DNA of 64,000 bases from Nissolia schottii (taxonomy: Eukaryota; Streptophyta; Magnoliopsida; Fabales; Fabaceae). Shown here piece after piece: positions 40,651 to 53,185 of the stretch. The DNA lies in contig QANU01101148.1 of assembly GCA_003254905.1 (NCBI GenBank), positions 496,634 to 560,633 of the forward strand, given 5' to 3'. The notes under the pieces are model-generated. The model was not told the origin of the DNA and searched no databases. It saw only the letters and a list, made by a program, of their open reading frames with translations. Both the position numbers and the translations under genes were made by a program. Position 1 is the stretch's first letter; every line of letters begins with the position of its first letter.

Positions 40651-40834
40651 AACCAACGGGGTTGGTCCAAGTGATAAGCGGCTTGGTATCGCTTAAGTAA
40701 GGTCCCGAGTTCGAGATCTTGTGAACGCAATTATCCCTGTTGGGAGACTCACCCGCCATAGTCAGGTGCGCGACTCGGGTCGACCCGGATTAGTCAAGAC
40801 AAAGCCTTGGATACCGGGAAGGCAACCTAAAAAA
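40651..40834 (+). mobile_element. tRNA-derived SINE with intact target duplication
   Basis: About 184 bp. An A-box-like TGGTCCAAGTGATAAGCGG (about 40663-40681) and a B-box-like GGTCCCGAGTTCGAGATC (about 40701-40718) mark a tRNA-type head. A GC-rich body follows, ending in CAACC and an A run. The 17-bp sequence AAAGAGTATCATGTTGC flanks it exactly on both sides (40634-40650 and 40835-40851). It sits about 300 bases upstream of the Iojap-like start codon. Confidence 0.88.
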
Positions 40835-40851
40835 AAAGAGTATCATGTTGC

Positions 40852-43341
40852 TTGGGTATGGATAAATGTAAATTAAGTCATGATATCTTATCATGTTGTT
40901 ATAATTGTGTTAAGTTATGTTATGTAAACAGTTTTCATGAAAGTTATATTTAGGATAGTGTTACAAGTAAGCGATAATCTATTTTAACCATTGATACTAT
41001 TGTCTTAAAAATTAGGAGTTTATGACTAACTCCGGCAATACATTATCTGTAACAGATAACTGGATAATAGAAAGAACTTTTTGATCTACTTATTTCCACT
41101 CATAGTCTTTCATTGTCTTAGGCTTCTTGTGTTTATTATAAAGAGTTATTTTCACACCTTGTTGTATAAGAACAACCATCATGCGAACCTTCCACATTCT
41201 AAAATTGATGCATCCATCATATTTTAGAATTTCAAATTTTGCAAAAGCTATTTTTGAAAAAATTTCTCAGAGCCCTACAAGAACTCTAATATTAGTTTGT
41301 TGTAAAATTAGTGGAAGTGAACAAAAAAAAAAATCAAGAGAAAATATGTAAATAAATGTAGTTTAACTTAAAATTTATACCAACAAACAAAAGTGACTAC
41401 TATTACAAAGATTGATCTCACAATACTTAAATATCATATACACCCAAATATCCCAAAATATATCTTTAATGGTGTATATTATACAAAACTCTAGCCAGAC
41501 AAAAGGAAAGCAAATACAAACGTGAAACTCCTCTATGAGAGATTGGATGCCAAAATAGTTGTTACACACGTTGCAAATGAACGAGACTCCATATTTAGCT
41601 ATGTCTGTACATGTTAACCATTGGTTAAGTAATGGAAGAACTTTCCACTTTACTAGTCTTTGAATTTTAGAGGAATCTAAAATTGAGGAGAGTTTTTCAA
41701 GCCACACACATCAAAAATGACATTTTTGGTCCTCTACTTTTATCTTAGTTTTTTATTTGGTATCAAATTGGTCTTGTATGTTTCAAATCACTATTAATTT
41801 GGTCCTTCACATTTTTTTTATATCATTTTGGTTCATTATGTTTTAAATTACTACTAAACTAGTCATTTTGTGGCAAACATTGCCCTGAGGTGATGGACTA
41901 AATTGATAGCGAATTGAAATATAATTGACCAAATTGATTGAAAAAAGATAATAGACCAAATTAATTGTAATTTGAAATGTATGAGACCAAATTGATACAA
42001 AAAGCTAAGGAGCCAAATTGATAAATAAGACGAAGGTAGGAGACCAAAATTGTCATTTAGTCTTTTGAATAACAAGGATGCATTCATTTCAGGGACAACT
42101 ATCTTTTGTTTATTTTGGGTATAGTTATCATTCATTTATGAGAAGGGAGAGTAACTTTTGATGCTTAATTCCTTGAAATTGTAAGAGCAATATTGTCTTC
42201 CACAATTTTGATATAAAAAAATGATATATCTATAATTTAATAATAATAGATATATAAAAAGACAAAAGGTTTATTAGCAAACAAATGCCCTAAGACAATT
42301 GTTAACAAAACCCAAAAACAAAACTATCTCAAAAAATTCCTCATAATTGTTTGAATTTTTTCTCTTTTCAATAATAAAAAGTGTAATGACAAAGAATGAA
42401 GAGAGAGTTGTATTAATGATAATCTCAATAATATCATACATTAGACATTTAAAAAATATTTATTGATTATGAATGAGAAATATTAGTTCAAATCTCGATC
42501 ATATTAAAATAACATAATCGTTTTTATTTAATCAAATTTTAATCAATTTAAAATGAAGGCATTCACGCTCCATAATAATTCGTTGAATCAATAATTTTTC
42601 CTTATAATGTATAAAAACAAATAAATTTTACCTATTGATTCTAAATTTTCCTATTCACTCTTCCTCATGTAAGAAAGAAAAAGAGAAAGGAAATTGTAGT
42701 CTTATTACCGTATTAAAGAAAAGACTAAGTTGTCTTGATAGTGGCATGAAAAAGGACGACAACATTCGTGTAACGAATGAAAATTGAAAACCCTTTGCCT
42801 TCGTTCGTAGTTGGATTGGTTTGACCCATCAACTGCATCATTTATTAAAGAGGGCCATCATCACAATCACAAGGCACAAAATCAATCAATCCCCCACACT
42901 TTTAATAACAAAATCAATCAATCCCCCACACTTTTAATAAACTCTCACTTGAAAAATTTATCATATTTAATAAATTCGTTGGACTCAGTTTTCCATTAAA
43001 TTAATTAAAGATGTTAATTTCATCAAATACCAACCCGGCAGCTACCACCACCTATCAGGTCTCCCGCTGTTAGCCGTGTGTAGTCTTCCGCGGCGCAAGC
43101 CAAAGAAGAGACTGCAATTGCAATTTACAAGAGAGTGGTGTGAGTCGTGTGACCCATTTATCTGTTTGCCATTGCAATTTCAAGAGTCAAAGTTGTGCAC
43201 AGGATCGGATTTGAAGAATTGAAAATGGAAGATTAGGCTCAAATCCAAGGGAAAGGTGTTATATCTTGATCTGGACCCAGCAAAAAATAGCAAGAGCATG
43301 CGTTGAAAGCTGCAAGTTGAAACCCCATTTTTTCATCTGCA
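40852..43341. other. Intergenic region; SAGL1 leader at the right
   Basis: AT-rich sequence with one foldback element (41715-42058, listed separately). A 30-bp direct repeat around CAATCAATCCCCCACACTTT occurs twice near 42885-42935. About 43050-43341 is GC-richer and likely promoter and 5' leader of the F-box/kelch gene. Confidence 0.45.
41715..42058. mobile_element. Foldback MITE
   Basis: About 344 bp with long imperfect inverted ends. Left AAATGACATTTTTGGTCCTC matches the reverse complement of the right end AAATGACAATTTTGGTCTCC. The pairing continues inward through CAAATTGGTCTTGTATGTTTC and CAATTTGGTCTCATACATTTC-type words. No coding capacity. Confidence 0.75.
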
Positions 43342-46300
43342 ATGAGCCAACTAGTTGAACACTCTGCCTATGCTCAAAGGGGCTCTAGAGTTCAAGCTCC
43401 ACTGGTCAGTCAAATTCACCCCTGTTTTATCAATTTATGTACTCTTTTTCCGTTTCCTCTTTTCATTTTTTCAGACATACCCAGATAACCCAAGTTTCAG
43501 TGCTTGAGGTTCTGCGACCTAGTCAAAATTTGATCTTCCCTCACTTGTGATCCATATCCCATGGTCTCATCAGTACCCTAAACCCAAATAAAATATACAA
43601 TTGCTGAAAATAGAGCGTTTTCCTTTTATTTCAATTTCTTAAATGAGGATTAATTTATTAGCCATTCTCTATATCTATTCATGATCAAATTCCTGCTAAA
43701 CATCTTTCTAGTTAGTCGTAGGCATCCTCCTTGTTTCTCACATTTTAGGAAACACCATTGTTATCTGAAACATCTTCAAACCTTGCTGACTCTCATTAGT
43801 GCTCTCCCGTTTGGAGAAATTTCTAGATGATGCACCGCTTGTGTTGGTAAGCTTTGTAAATTGTTGGAATTTTAAGTATGAGTGTTGAAGTTCAACACTG
43901 GTTAAGATTGGATTAAATGAGTAGTATATAAGATAAAAAGGACATGTAAACCCAGCCGTAGGTTTTGAGTCAAGATGTAGCTTCTGGTCTATTATTGTGG
44001 TTATTTTTTCCCCCACTTAGTCTATTTATTTAGGTTTCCTTGATTTTGGGGTCCACCTCCCAACATGTGGTAATCAAAGTTGGTGGTTTGGATCGACAGT
44101 ATTGGAGGAATGGTGGTTGTTGGATCCATGTGTATGATACTATGATCCCTTATGTCGATGGTTTTCTTGGCAATGTGGAGATTGTGTGGCATGTTCCGTG
44201 AAGTTGTGTTTGGTACTAGAGACAGAATAGGGAAATAGAGACATGAGGCCAGAAAATTCATGTATTTTCTGTACCTCGTTGAAGTTGGGACAGAGGAGAT
44301 AGAAAATTTTTGTCTGAGGAGACAAAAAATTGAGGCCTGGAGGGACATAATTTTTCTGTCTTTGTCACCATGTCTCTTTTCTCCTGTTTTGTCTCTAATA
44401 CCAGACGCTTCCTGAAGGACATGATACAAGTGATGAGAGCATGTGGCTCTTGTTAACACCATTCAATGCTCAGAAGGGCTTGAAGAGAGATTATTCTGTA
44501 TTGGGTCTCTCACACTTAAGGGGGAGAATATTGGAATTGTATGTGTGAGTGGTGAAATCTCACATCAATTAAGAATGGACTGAGTGAACAATATATAAGG
44601 TGGGAAGACGCATAAGCTCAACCTTTAGATTTTAGATTAAGATGTGGTGTTTGACTCACTCTTGTGGGTTCTCACTTAGATCATTGATTTAAATCTCTGA
44701 TGTTGGGTTCTCTTTCCCGACATAATTGTCCTCCCTTGCATTGCAATTCCTTCATGTGAATGCTTTTTAATTGATTAGACCTCCCTTTCCAGCATTCATA
44801 TGGGATTTTTTCTCATTCTTGATTTTGTTATGTCCATGGTGAATGGGTTCTTTGTGTTCACTTATAATGTTTACCACTTACATTGTGTCCCTTCCCTGGC
44901 TTCTGATAAATTGTGTAAACATAAACTGTTGGTCTTGCTCTCACATTAAATTTATAAAGGAAGATTCTAGTGTATGTACCAATATCACCTTTATTTTTTT
45001 CTTTTTAATTTTATTTTAAATGCACTTTTATTTATTGATAATGATACTAGTATTATTCTCATTGATCTGATGATTCTTGAATTGTGATGGGACATCTTGG
45101 CGTTTTTTCTTCAATCTCATTGTCCCAGCATCAGCATTCAAACTTTCACAGCTACATTCATAATTTCATATATAATGATATAGCATTGACTCAGAAATCG
45201 CTAAAGAAAATCAAATTCCAGCTTGAGGAAGTAATGGGTTCTTTGATAAGTTAAGGGATTGTGAAGTTATTTTCCTGGACCTTATTGTTTTTCTCACAGA
45301 AACATACCTGTGTCAAAACTGTTTAATGTTCAGGACCTGGAGTTATAGAGTAGTGAATATGTGAAACTATGCATTTACATCATTTTAAAATGAATTTTTT
45401 TTTCCTGGATTATTCTTACCATACTAACATAGCAGGTTTTTCAGGTTGATTCTGTTTCTTGCTACTGTAGAGTTGATTCGGGCCTGAAAACAGTTGCTGG
45501 GGCAAGGAAATTTGTTCCAGGGTCAAAGCTATGTATCCAACCTGACATAAATCCAAATGCACATAAAAGCAAAAACTCACGTAGAGAAAGGACAAGAGTT
45601 CAGCCTCCTGTTCTACCTGGCCTTCCAGATGATCTAGCTATTGCTTGTTTGATTCGGGTGCCCCGAGTTGAGCACAGGAAACTACGTTCGGTTTGCAAAA
45701 GTTGGCATCGTCTTCTCTCTGGAAACTTCTTTTACTCACTCAGGAAAAGTCTCGGAATGGCAGAAGAGTGGATATATGTTATCAAAAGAGATCGTGATGG
45801 AAGAATTTCATTGCATGCTTTTGATCCCACCTACCAACTATGGCAACCCCTTCCCCCTGTTCCTGGGGAATATTCTGAAGCATTGGGGTTTGGTTGTGCA
45901 GTTCTTAGTGGTTGTCACCTGTACTTATTTGGTGGAAGAGATCCTCTGAAGGGATCTATGAGACGTGTCATTTTCTATAGTGCCCGTACAAATAAATGGC
46001 ACAGGGCACCGGATATGCTGCGGAAACGTCATCTGTTTGGTTCATGTGTAATAAATAATTGTCTTTATGTGGCTGGTGGTGAATGTGAAGGAATTCAAAG
46101 AACTCTTAGATCTGCCGAAGTTTATGACCCCAACCGGAACAGGTGGAACTTCATCTCAGAGATGTGCACAGCCATGGTGCCCTTTATTGGTGTTGTTCAT
46201 AATGGAACATGGTTTTTGAAGGGACTTGGGTCCCGTCGCAATGTCATGTGTGAATCATATTCACCTGATACCGATACCTGGACCCCAGTTGGTAATGGAA

Positions 46301-46695
46301 TGGTCAACGGTTGGCGTAATCCGAGTATCTCAATGAATGGACAACTCTATGCACTTGATTGCCAGGATGGGTGCAAGCTTACAGTATATGATAGAGCAAC
46401 AGATTCGTGGAAAAAGTTCATTGACAGCAAGCTTCATTTGGGCAGCTCCCGAGCTCTCGACGCTGCTGCACTTGTTTCCCTCAATGGAAAGTTATGCATC
46501 ATCCGTAATAATATGAGCATCAGTCTTGTTGATGTTTCGAGTCCGGAAAAGCAAGTGGAAAGCAATCCTCACCTTTGGGAAAATATTGCTGGAAAAGGTC
46601 ATATCAAGGGCCTAGTTAGAAATTTGTGGTCAACTATAGCGGGGCGTGGTGGTTTGAAGAGTCACATTGTTCACTGTCAAGTGCTTCAAGTGTGA
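43342..46695 (+). CDS. SAGL1: F-box/kelch-repeat protein, SAGL1 (At1g55270) type
   Basis: Predicted substrate receptor of an SCF E3 ubiquitin ligase. In Arabidopsis this group controls phenylpropanoid and cuticular wax output. Two exons, 43342-43404 and 45445-46695, are joined in phase 0 (CTG|GTCAGT and TTTTCAG|GTTGAT), giving 437 residues against 434 in Arabidopsis. Residues 1-78 are the conserved leader (VDSVSCYCRVDSGLKTV, then FVPGSKLC). The F-box runs about 79-123 (LPGLPDDLAIACLIRVP, then VCKSWHRLLSGNFF). Kelch repeats fill about 164-370, with FGCAVLSGCHLYLFGG and NNCLYVAGGECEGIQR. The protein ends GLKSHIVHCQVLQV, as in the family. The 21-residue first exon is supported by its good ATG, donor and fit to the family's short first exon. 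The 2-kb intron carries a TRIM. Confidence 0.95.
43862..44722 (+). mobile_element. TRIM-like mini LTR element in SAGL1 intron 1
   Basis: Two related direct repeats of about 200 bp (43862-44064 and 44529-44722) both start T(G/A)TTGGAATT and end CC(A/G)ACA. They share AGTATATAAG/AATATATAAG, GAGTCAAGATGTAG/GATTAAGATGTGG and CACTTAG(T/A)C blocks. A primer-site-like TGTGGTAATCAAAG follows the first, and a purine tract (AAGGGGGAGAA) immediately precedes the second. The interior has no protein. Flanking pentamers TAAAT and TAATT may be a worn target duplication. Confidence 0.7.
44206..44409. mobile_element. MITE nested in the TRIM
   Basis: Inverted ends GTGTTTGGTACTAGAGACAG and (reverse complement of the right end) GCGTCTGGTATTAGAGACAA bound about 204 bp. 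The interior is built from GAGACA/TGTCTC words in both orientations, so it can fold over most of its length. It makes up nearly half of the TRIM interior. Confidence 0.7.
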
Positions 46696-47503
46696 GGTCC
46701 AAAATTCTCTTTGATTATCTTGGCTTATACAGTTAGGGGAATTGATGGTTTCTTTGGAAACAGTTTGAAATTGGTTTATCTACTTTCTTTGTTTGGGGGT
46801 GGGGGGGCGTGTAGGAGAAATTATGCTTTTTTCCTGTAAAGATGAGTTTAAATGTTGAGTTTGGCAATAGAATGAGGTCATTCCTTGACAATCATGAATA
46901 GGGAGCTGGTTGCTGTATATGCTATTTGACTCTGAGGACGTGCTTTCTTCTTTTTTTTGTTAGATACAAGGCTTGTTCGGCATGTTTTGCGGCTGTATAT
47001 GATTTATTAGAAAAACATGTATTAGTTATATCCCTTTGCAAGCTGATTTGTTTCAGTTAGAATTTAGCAGAGAGACGACCATTTCATTGCCACCATGTTG
47101 TGCAAATGCTGTTGAGTTCTTCTCCATGCTTTATTTACTGCAAACGTTGAATTACCGTAGGGAGTTTCCATAAATATCAAAATTTACAACCTCTATTGTC
47201 AAATATCTGTCTATTTTTAAATGTACGCATGAATTAAAGAAATAATTAAAAAGTCTCAATTATTAGAGAAATTTAGGGGGACTTTGTAAAATTACTTTTA
47301 CTACTTAATCCTCTATTTTCCTCAATTTTCTTATACTCTCTTTTTATTTACTCTCTCTTTCAATACTCATTTAGTAGGGTTATATCTGGAAGAAAAAAAA
47401 GGTTAAAATTATCTAAATTCCAGAAGTGGAAAAATGAAATTTCAAAGTATAGATTTCATGACAAAAATGATTACATTGTTTATCCATTTCTATTTGAAAT
47501 GTT
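46696..47503. other. 3' UTR and intergenic
   Basis: Probably the 3' untranslated region of the F-box/kelch gene for the first 400-500 bases. The remainder, up to the convergent DUF761 gene, is AT-rich with no features beyond short G and A runs. Confidence 0.4.
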
Positions 47504-47725
47504 TCAAGCACCTCGGTTTATCATATCCTGGAAACGTTGGAGTGATTCTTGCCTCTCGATCTTTAGTTGTTTGTGGAAATTCTTGATGAACGCATCGGCC
47601 ATGTCGTTGATGTCTTCTCCTTGGTGAGCAAAACCAACTTGTCTGCTCACAATTTGTTTCTTCCTATCCATGCTGCTGACCTTGTCGCTGTTGACGCCGT
47701 TAGAAATGCCATTTTTACGGTCCAT
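47504..47725 (-). CDS. Small DUF761-family protein
   Basis: A 73-residue protein. Its C-terminal half (DINDMADAFIKNFHKQLKIE, then RQESLQRFQDMI) is the DUF761 signature found at the end of many plant proteins, including those called cotton fibre expressed proteins. The N-terminal half is basic and polar (MDRKNGISNGVNSDK). An in-frame TAA lies four codons above the ATG, so this is the start unless an unseen exon joins in. It is unusually short but ends where family members normally end. Function is unknown. It is convergent with the F-box/kelch gene. Confidence 0.72.
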   Translation of the reverse strand: MDRKNGISNGVNSDKVSSMDRKKQIVSRQVGFAHQGEDINDMADAFIKNFHKQLKIERQESLQRFQDMINRGA

Positions 47726-49632
47726 TCTGCTGGGAGATTAGGTGAAGTATACGCAGCTGAGAAGGAGGTGTGTTTGGTCTAGAGTGGCTTCTTGGTTCTA
47801 CAAAGGTCACTATTTATACACAAACTCAGCGTGCGTAGAATAGACGCATGTGATATGTGTGGGAATAAGGAAAAGGGAAGAACCGTAAGAAAGCTTAGGA
47901 TTTGTCAATGGCGCCTATTTAAAAATGAGCCAACTTGCCTGACGAATCGCTTTTCGATGCTGTTGTTCACTGAGGATTACACGTCTTGATAGTAAAATAT
48001 TTCAATGGCCACATGTGAATGACCGTAGCCTTCATAAACTAATGGTGTAAAGAGAGGTGATCTATGTGAATGCTTTTGTCCCTTCATGGACAATTGGCAA
48101 TTAGTTAAACTAGCAATCTTTGACGAGTTTAAATCAGTAGTCAGAAATTGACCATCGGTCAAGATGCATACAATCAACAAAACCATGACATCTTGCATTT
48201 GCATACTTTATCTGGCCACCACACGACACAGCAAGGCCGAACCTTTCTTTTCATCCGAGGCATTTGGATGTTTCTAACTGTGCGTCAACCACCAAAGAAA
48301 AGCCCCTCCCCTCTCTCCCCCCCCCCCCCCCCCCTCCTTCGTAATAGGTTTACTTTTATATCCTGGAAAAAAAAAACAGTTCTAAAGTAATAATCTCAAT
48401 AGCATGAATATTTGACTTTAATTAGTGATAACATTGAGTTACAAACTTTAGAATTTTTGAGAGATTTTATGAAATAGTATCTCCTTACATGGTCATGTAA
48501 GAAGATGAATATTAAAATGAAATTAAGGAAGAAAGGGAATGACCTGCTTTTAAGAATTTCAAACCGGAATCTGTTCTGTTTTAAAATCCCAATTTGAATC
48601 GTAATGGCGAAATGAAATAAAATATCTAGACAAGAATTCCCAATTTCTCTGGTATATCTAGATCCAATTCCATAATTCAAATTGGTTTTATCATTTCATT
48701 TTTCACGGNGTGGTGATGACGCGAAAAAGGCTCCATAGTGGTGAGATGATAGGTGTTGTAAAAGCTTTGAAGCTTGCAACGATTGCCAGAAGATTTGAAG
48801 GCTAGCAGCATGATAATTGACTTGTTGGATTGGAGACACGTGGACAAGTGAAACTTTGTGTTTTGATGGCTTCGCGTCAAGAGGCATAATTTGGCACCCA
48901 GATTCGAATTCAAAGGATTGCGACGACAGAGGCGCCATAAGCAGTTAGATAATCGTTAGGCTTATTTTTTTTTCTATAAAAAAGACTTCTACTCCTAACT
49001 TTGGAACTGAAACTTGAACATAAATAATTAAGTAATAAAGCAGAAGCCAAACATTGCCATTTTTTGTACAAACCATTGAGTAATTCTTTTGTATGTGAAA
49101 CTACTTGTAATTTGCGTTTCTATACAATTATGTCTTGCACACAAGACTCTGAAACAGAAACATGAAAGAACAACAACTAAGTTACAAAAGACACATTGAC
49201 AATTCTAGTGCAATCAACCGAGAACATACCAATAATAAAAGGGATAAATATATAACTCTCATGCACTTTGTTACGTTTCTTAGACTCCACAAGAAGAATC
49301 ATTTTAATTTCTTGAATTGAGATCTTTAAACAAGGTGGAATTGTCACTTGTGTCGTGCTCTTTCTTCTCTATCATTTTACCATTCAAGCATTCAAATCTA
49401 TAGATTTTATTTGGTTTTCATTTTGTATCAAAAAGGATTTTTGGGTTAATATTCTTGTCATTTTAACATTAATAGTTTTTTGTTTGTACACATTGGTATA
49501 TATTCAATTGTTGGCACAAAATAATTTGGGTTGGGTTTTTGTCTTTTCGTTATGTGCACTTTAATTAAAACACAACACTTTTTGTATGTCATACGTTGTT
49601 TTCATTTAAATTAAATTAATTCAATCAATTGA
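47726..49632. other. Intergenic region
   Basis: The first 150 bases may be the DUF761 leader. A run of 18 C bases lies at 48317-48334, and one undetermined base (n) at 48709; both are likely sequencing weak points. About 48700-48940 is open on the minus strand in two frames without a recognisable family. Confidence 0.4.
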
Positions 49633-50728
49633 TGTAACACCCTATTTTTCGCTAAACGTAAACACTGTGTTTACTACTATGTAGTAACCAATATTATTAG
49701 GGATATTCTTGAACCATACAATAATAAATTATTAATTAAATAATAATATTCCCTTAGTCACGTTGATTTCAAAACTTCTGATGGTTTATCAATTGGACTT
49801 ACAGTTTAGAAGTTAGGATCGAGTCCATTAGTCTGTGGGGCCCACTCTATCTCTGTCTGAGGTCCCTAAAGACCCAAGAATCATGTGGGACCCACTTTAT
49901 GTTGTTTTAAAAATAATTGTCTATTTCTGTCTCGGTTCTACACAAAAAAGTAAAAAAAAAAAGTTGCATTTTTTGCTTTTTCTGACACATCTCGCATCAC
50001 GTGTGTCCTTTCTATATATGACACTAGATATTTCTAGAAGCAACTTTTTCCATTTTTCTCTCCCTCCTAGCCTTACACTTCAGCTATAGCTCACCTTTAT
50101 CAATTTCACTCACACTTCACTCAAACACTCACATTTTCTTACACAAGACAAGAGAAAAGCAAAAGCTAACCACTCTCCTTTTTTTCCTTCTTCCGTAAGC
50201 TCCCAAAAGCTTCATCTTATTCTCCAAAACCAAACCTGAAACCGTGACTCCATGGCCATAAACACCATAAAAACTTATTAAATCCTTATACTCTCTTCAC
50301 AAAAATTGAAGCCCTCTTCATCCTCTACAAGAAGACATCACTTGTTTGAGCTTTAGGTGGGTTTCTATACACTTTTGTGCTACTATCTGTTGCAATGCTT
50401 TTGATTTTCGGATATGATATTCCTTTCTTCTTCCTCTCTATCAAAATATAATTTCTTTCACCACCCAAGAACATGTGAGAAATTCGATTTTCAAAACTCC
50501 TCTTGTAAGAGCTTATGTTGTTTTGCTCTCTAACTATGTTCTTGAGTTTTCGATGAGTTTTACTTTAAGAAAATGTATTTTTCCTCTCTTGAAAACAGTA
50601 AGGGAAGGTTCGGTTTACCCTCTAAACTAAGGTTTCTCATGTATGTTTTTGTTTCTAACCTTGTTTATGAGTTCCTTGTTAAGTGCTAAGAGTGTTCTTG
50701 AAATGGTTTCTCTTGAAAAAGGGTTTTA
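49633..50728 (+). mobile_element. Gypsy-type LTR fragment (TGTAACACCC start)
   Basis: Starts TGTAACACCC, the usual opening of long plant Gypsy (Tekay/Del-like) LTRs. A TATA-like CTATATATGACAC near 50010-50025 is followed by a pyrimidine/A-rich leader-like stretch and a donor-like TTTAGGTGGGT near 50352. No closing TGTTACA was found, so the 3' end is missing or beyond recognition. It runs straight into the tandem array. Confidence 0.6.
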
Positions 50729-51910
50729 AATGAACTTATGTTTCCTCTTGGTGCATTTCGGTCATGTGGTGTTTGTGACCTTAGTAATTTGTGTTTAATA
50801 TGTTGATGATGTTCATATGATCCGTGATGTGATGAACTATGATATAAGTTTTTGGACTAAACCAAAATGTGATGAACTTATATTTCTCTCTTTGTCATTT
50901 CGGCCTTGCTATGTTTTATTTCCTTATGGTTTATTTTTAATATGTTGATGATGTTCATATGGTCTATATATGGCGAGTCCATTATAAACTATGATATAAG
51001 TTTTTGGACAAAACCAAAGAATGATGAACTTATGTTTCTCTTCTTGTGCATTCGGTTTTCGCTATTCATGACTTTAGGGTTTTGTGTATATTATGTGGAG
51101 GATGTTCATATGATCGATGGTGAGTCCATTAAAAACTATGATATGAGTTTTTGGTCAAAACCAAAGAGTGATGAACTTATGTTTCTCTTCTTGTGCATTC
51201 GGTTTGTGCTATCCCTGACCTTAAGGTTTTGTGTTTATTATGTTGATGATGTTCATATGATCTATGGTGTATCCAAGATAAACTATGGTATGATTTTTTG
51301 AACAAAACCAAAAGGTGATGAACTTATGTTTCTCTCTTTGTCATTTCGGCCTTGTTGTATTTTATGGCCATATAGTTTGTTTTTATTAAGTTGATAATGT
51401 TCATATGATCTATGGTGAATCAAATATAAACTATGAGATGGGTTTTTGGACTAAACTAAAAAGTAATGAACTTATGGTTCCTTTGAATGGCATTCGACCA
51501 TGATGATTTCTATGGCCTTAGAGTTTTTATTTCATAAAGTATTTGATGTCTGGGTGATCTATGATGATTTCTAACATAAAATATGCTATAAGTTGTGGAA
51601 TAAGCCAAGAAGTGATGAACTTGTGTTGATTTCTAGGTTTCAGCATTGTATGTATGTTTTCATACAAATTGTGTTTGTTTATGTTTGATGGAGTTTAGAT
51701 GATCTATGACTTGTCTATAGTGTAAACCATGATATGAGTTTTAAGACAAGTCAAGGGGCGATAAACTTATGTTACCTACTATGCACATTCGGCCCTCATG
51801 GGCAGGTTTAAAGTTTTGTTTATTATGCCTTGTAATTAAGGTTTAAATGACCCATGATTGGGTCCTAGTATAAGCTATGATATGAGCTAAGGAGCTAAGG
51901 AATACCAAGT
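50729..51910 (+). repeat. Eight tandem units of about 148 bp
   Basis: Units begin with (G/A)ATGAACTTA-type words at 50729, 50871, 51023, 51170, 51317, 51465, 51614 and 51760, with spacings of 142, 152, 147, 147, 148, 149 and 146 bases. Each carries GATGATGTTCATATGATC, AACTATGATATAAGTTTTTG and ACCAAA blocks in order. The central units are the most alike; the last three are worn. A unit of 147 is divisible by three, so a frame stays open across three units (50906-51301) as a 49-residue repeat, which I take to be incidental. Confidence 0.88.
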
Positions 51911-53185
51911 GGTAATGGACCAATACACCCTAAGATGATTTTAGCCACCATGCTCCAAGAGACTAGGATTTTATTTTCTTGAACATTGTATGAGTGTTTC
52001 TAACTCTTAAAAGTGTCTATGACTCTTGTGCACGTTGATATGTGGTTTTCTGAGTTTAGGGTTAAGACTAGATTCCATAAACGCAACGAAATCATCTTAA
52101 TGAAATCCAAACACAATATTATATCATAAATAATTTAAAATACCTTAAAAAAATACATTACCCTCTAAAAATTCCTCATCTCAAGACAACTTTAGTTCTT
52201 CGATAATTGAAGCTAGAGGACCCTATGAAATTACTTGGGCAAACCCAAATTTTGTCAAACTCAATTAGCTTTGGAAAAAATTATATGTTTTGTGAATGTG
52301 GATCACCCACAAGGCCTTGAGGCAATGCATATATAAGAGTCTATACGACTTCCATATGGGTTGGGGGGAGCCATGTTCACGTCACTAAGCTTTCTCTGAG
52401 AGTCTCATTTTTGGTTGAGACTCACTTCCTCCTATAATAATATATTTAGCAAAATTTGGCATGACATCAATGGAAAACTTTTTTTGTGAGCAGACACAAG
52501 TTCAAAAATTGACATTTTATTTTGCCCTTCTCCTTTTTTATGAGTTGGTTGTCTCTTGATTTGAAAAAAAAATTACAAAAAAATTCACTTGTCATGAAAA
52601 CTCACTCTCTTGGAATTATTGGAGATAACGTTTCCACTTTGCAATACTCCTAGAAATGGATGCTTCTTTATTTTCTTACATGGAAATGGATTTCTTAGTT
52701 ACCGTTAAGAATATTATCATATCTCTAATTTATTTTTAGTTGATCTAATGTTTATTTAGTTTGATTATTTTTTTTTAGAGAGAGGGGAGAAATATATGGC
52801 CATACACCACACCAACAATGTTGGCTTTACCTACGTCTTCAATGTCTCGTCTAGAATTTTAGACATCATAATGAATTTGACTCACATCTCACCCATTGGT
52901 GAGATCATTCACATTCCAACGAGATCTTATTTAATAATAAAAGAGGTTGAGTATACATGACATTTCTCTTAAATTTAAGAAAAGCCATTTCAAAGCACGT
53001 TTGTTATGAAATTTATTCGAGTTTCATTTTAACTAATGATGTCGATTCTTTCAAATCAAAATAACTATGAGTTTATATATAGTGCAATGTAACTATAAAA
53101 TTCAGGATAAACAAAAGAACCTAACCACTATCTATTCGTTTTCTTAATGTTTTGTGATGAAAAGAAAATTCACATTTTCTTTTTA
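51911..53185. other. AT-rich spacer
   Basis: No gene and no clear element. It may be further LTR-interior sequence continuing from the array, but nothing diagnostic is visible. Confidence 0.35.

Noticed and set aside
48250..48390. Proline-rich frame over the C run
   Set aside because: It depends on an 18-base C homopolymer, a common length-error site; no family.
50906..51301. 131-residue frame with 49-residue internal repeats as a repeat protein
   Set aside because: It exists only because some tandem units are 147 bp (a multiple of three); it covers fewer than three of eight units and has no codon bias or known fold.
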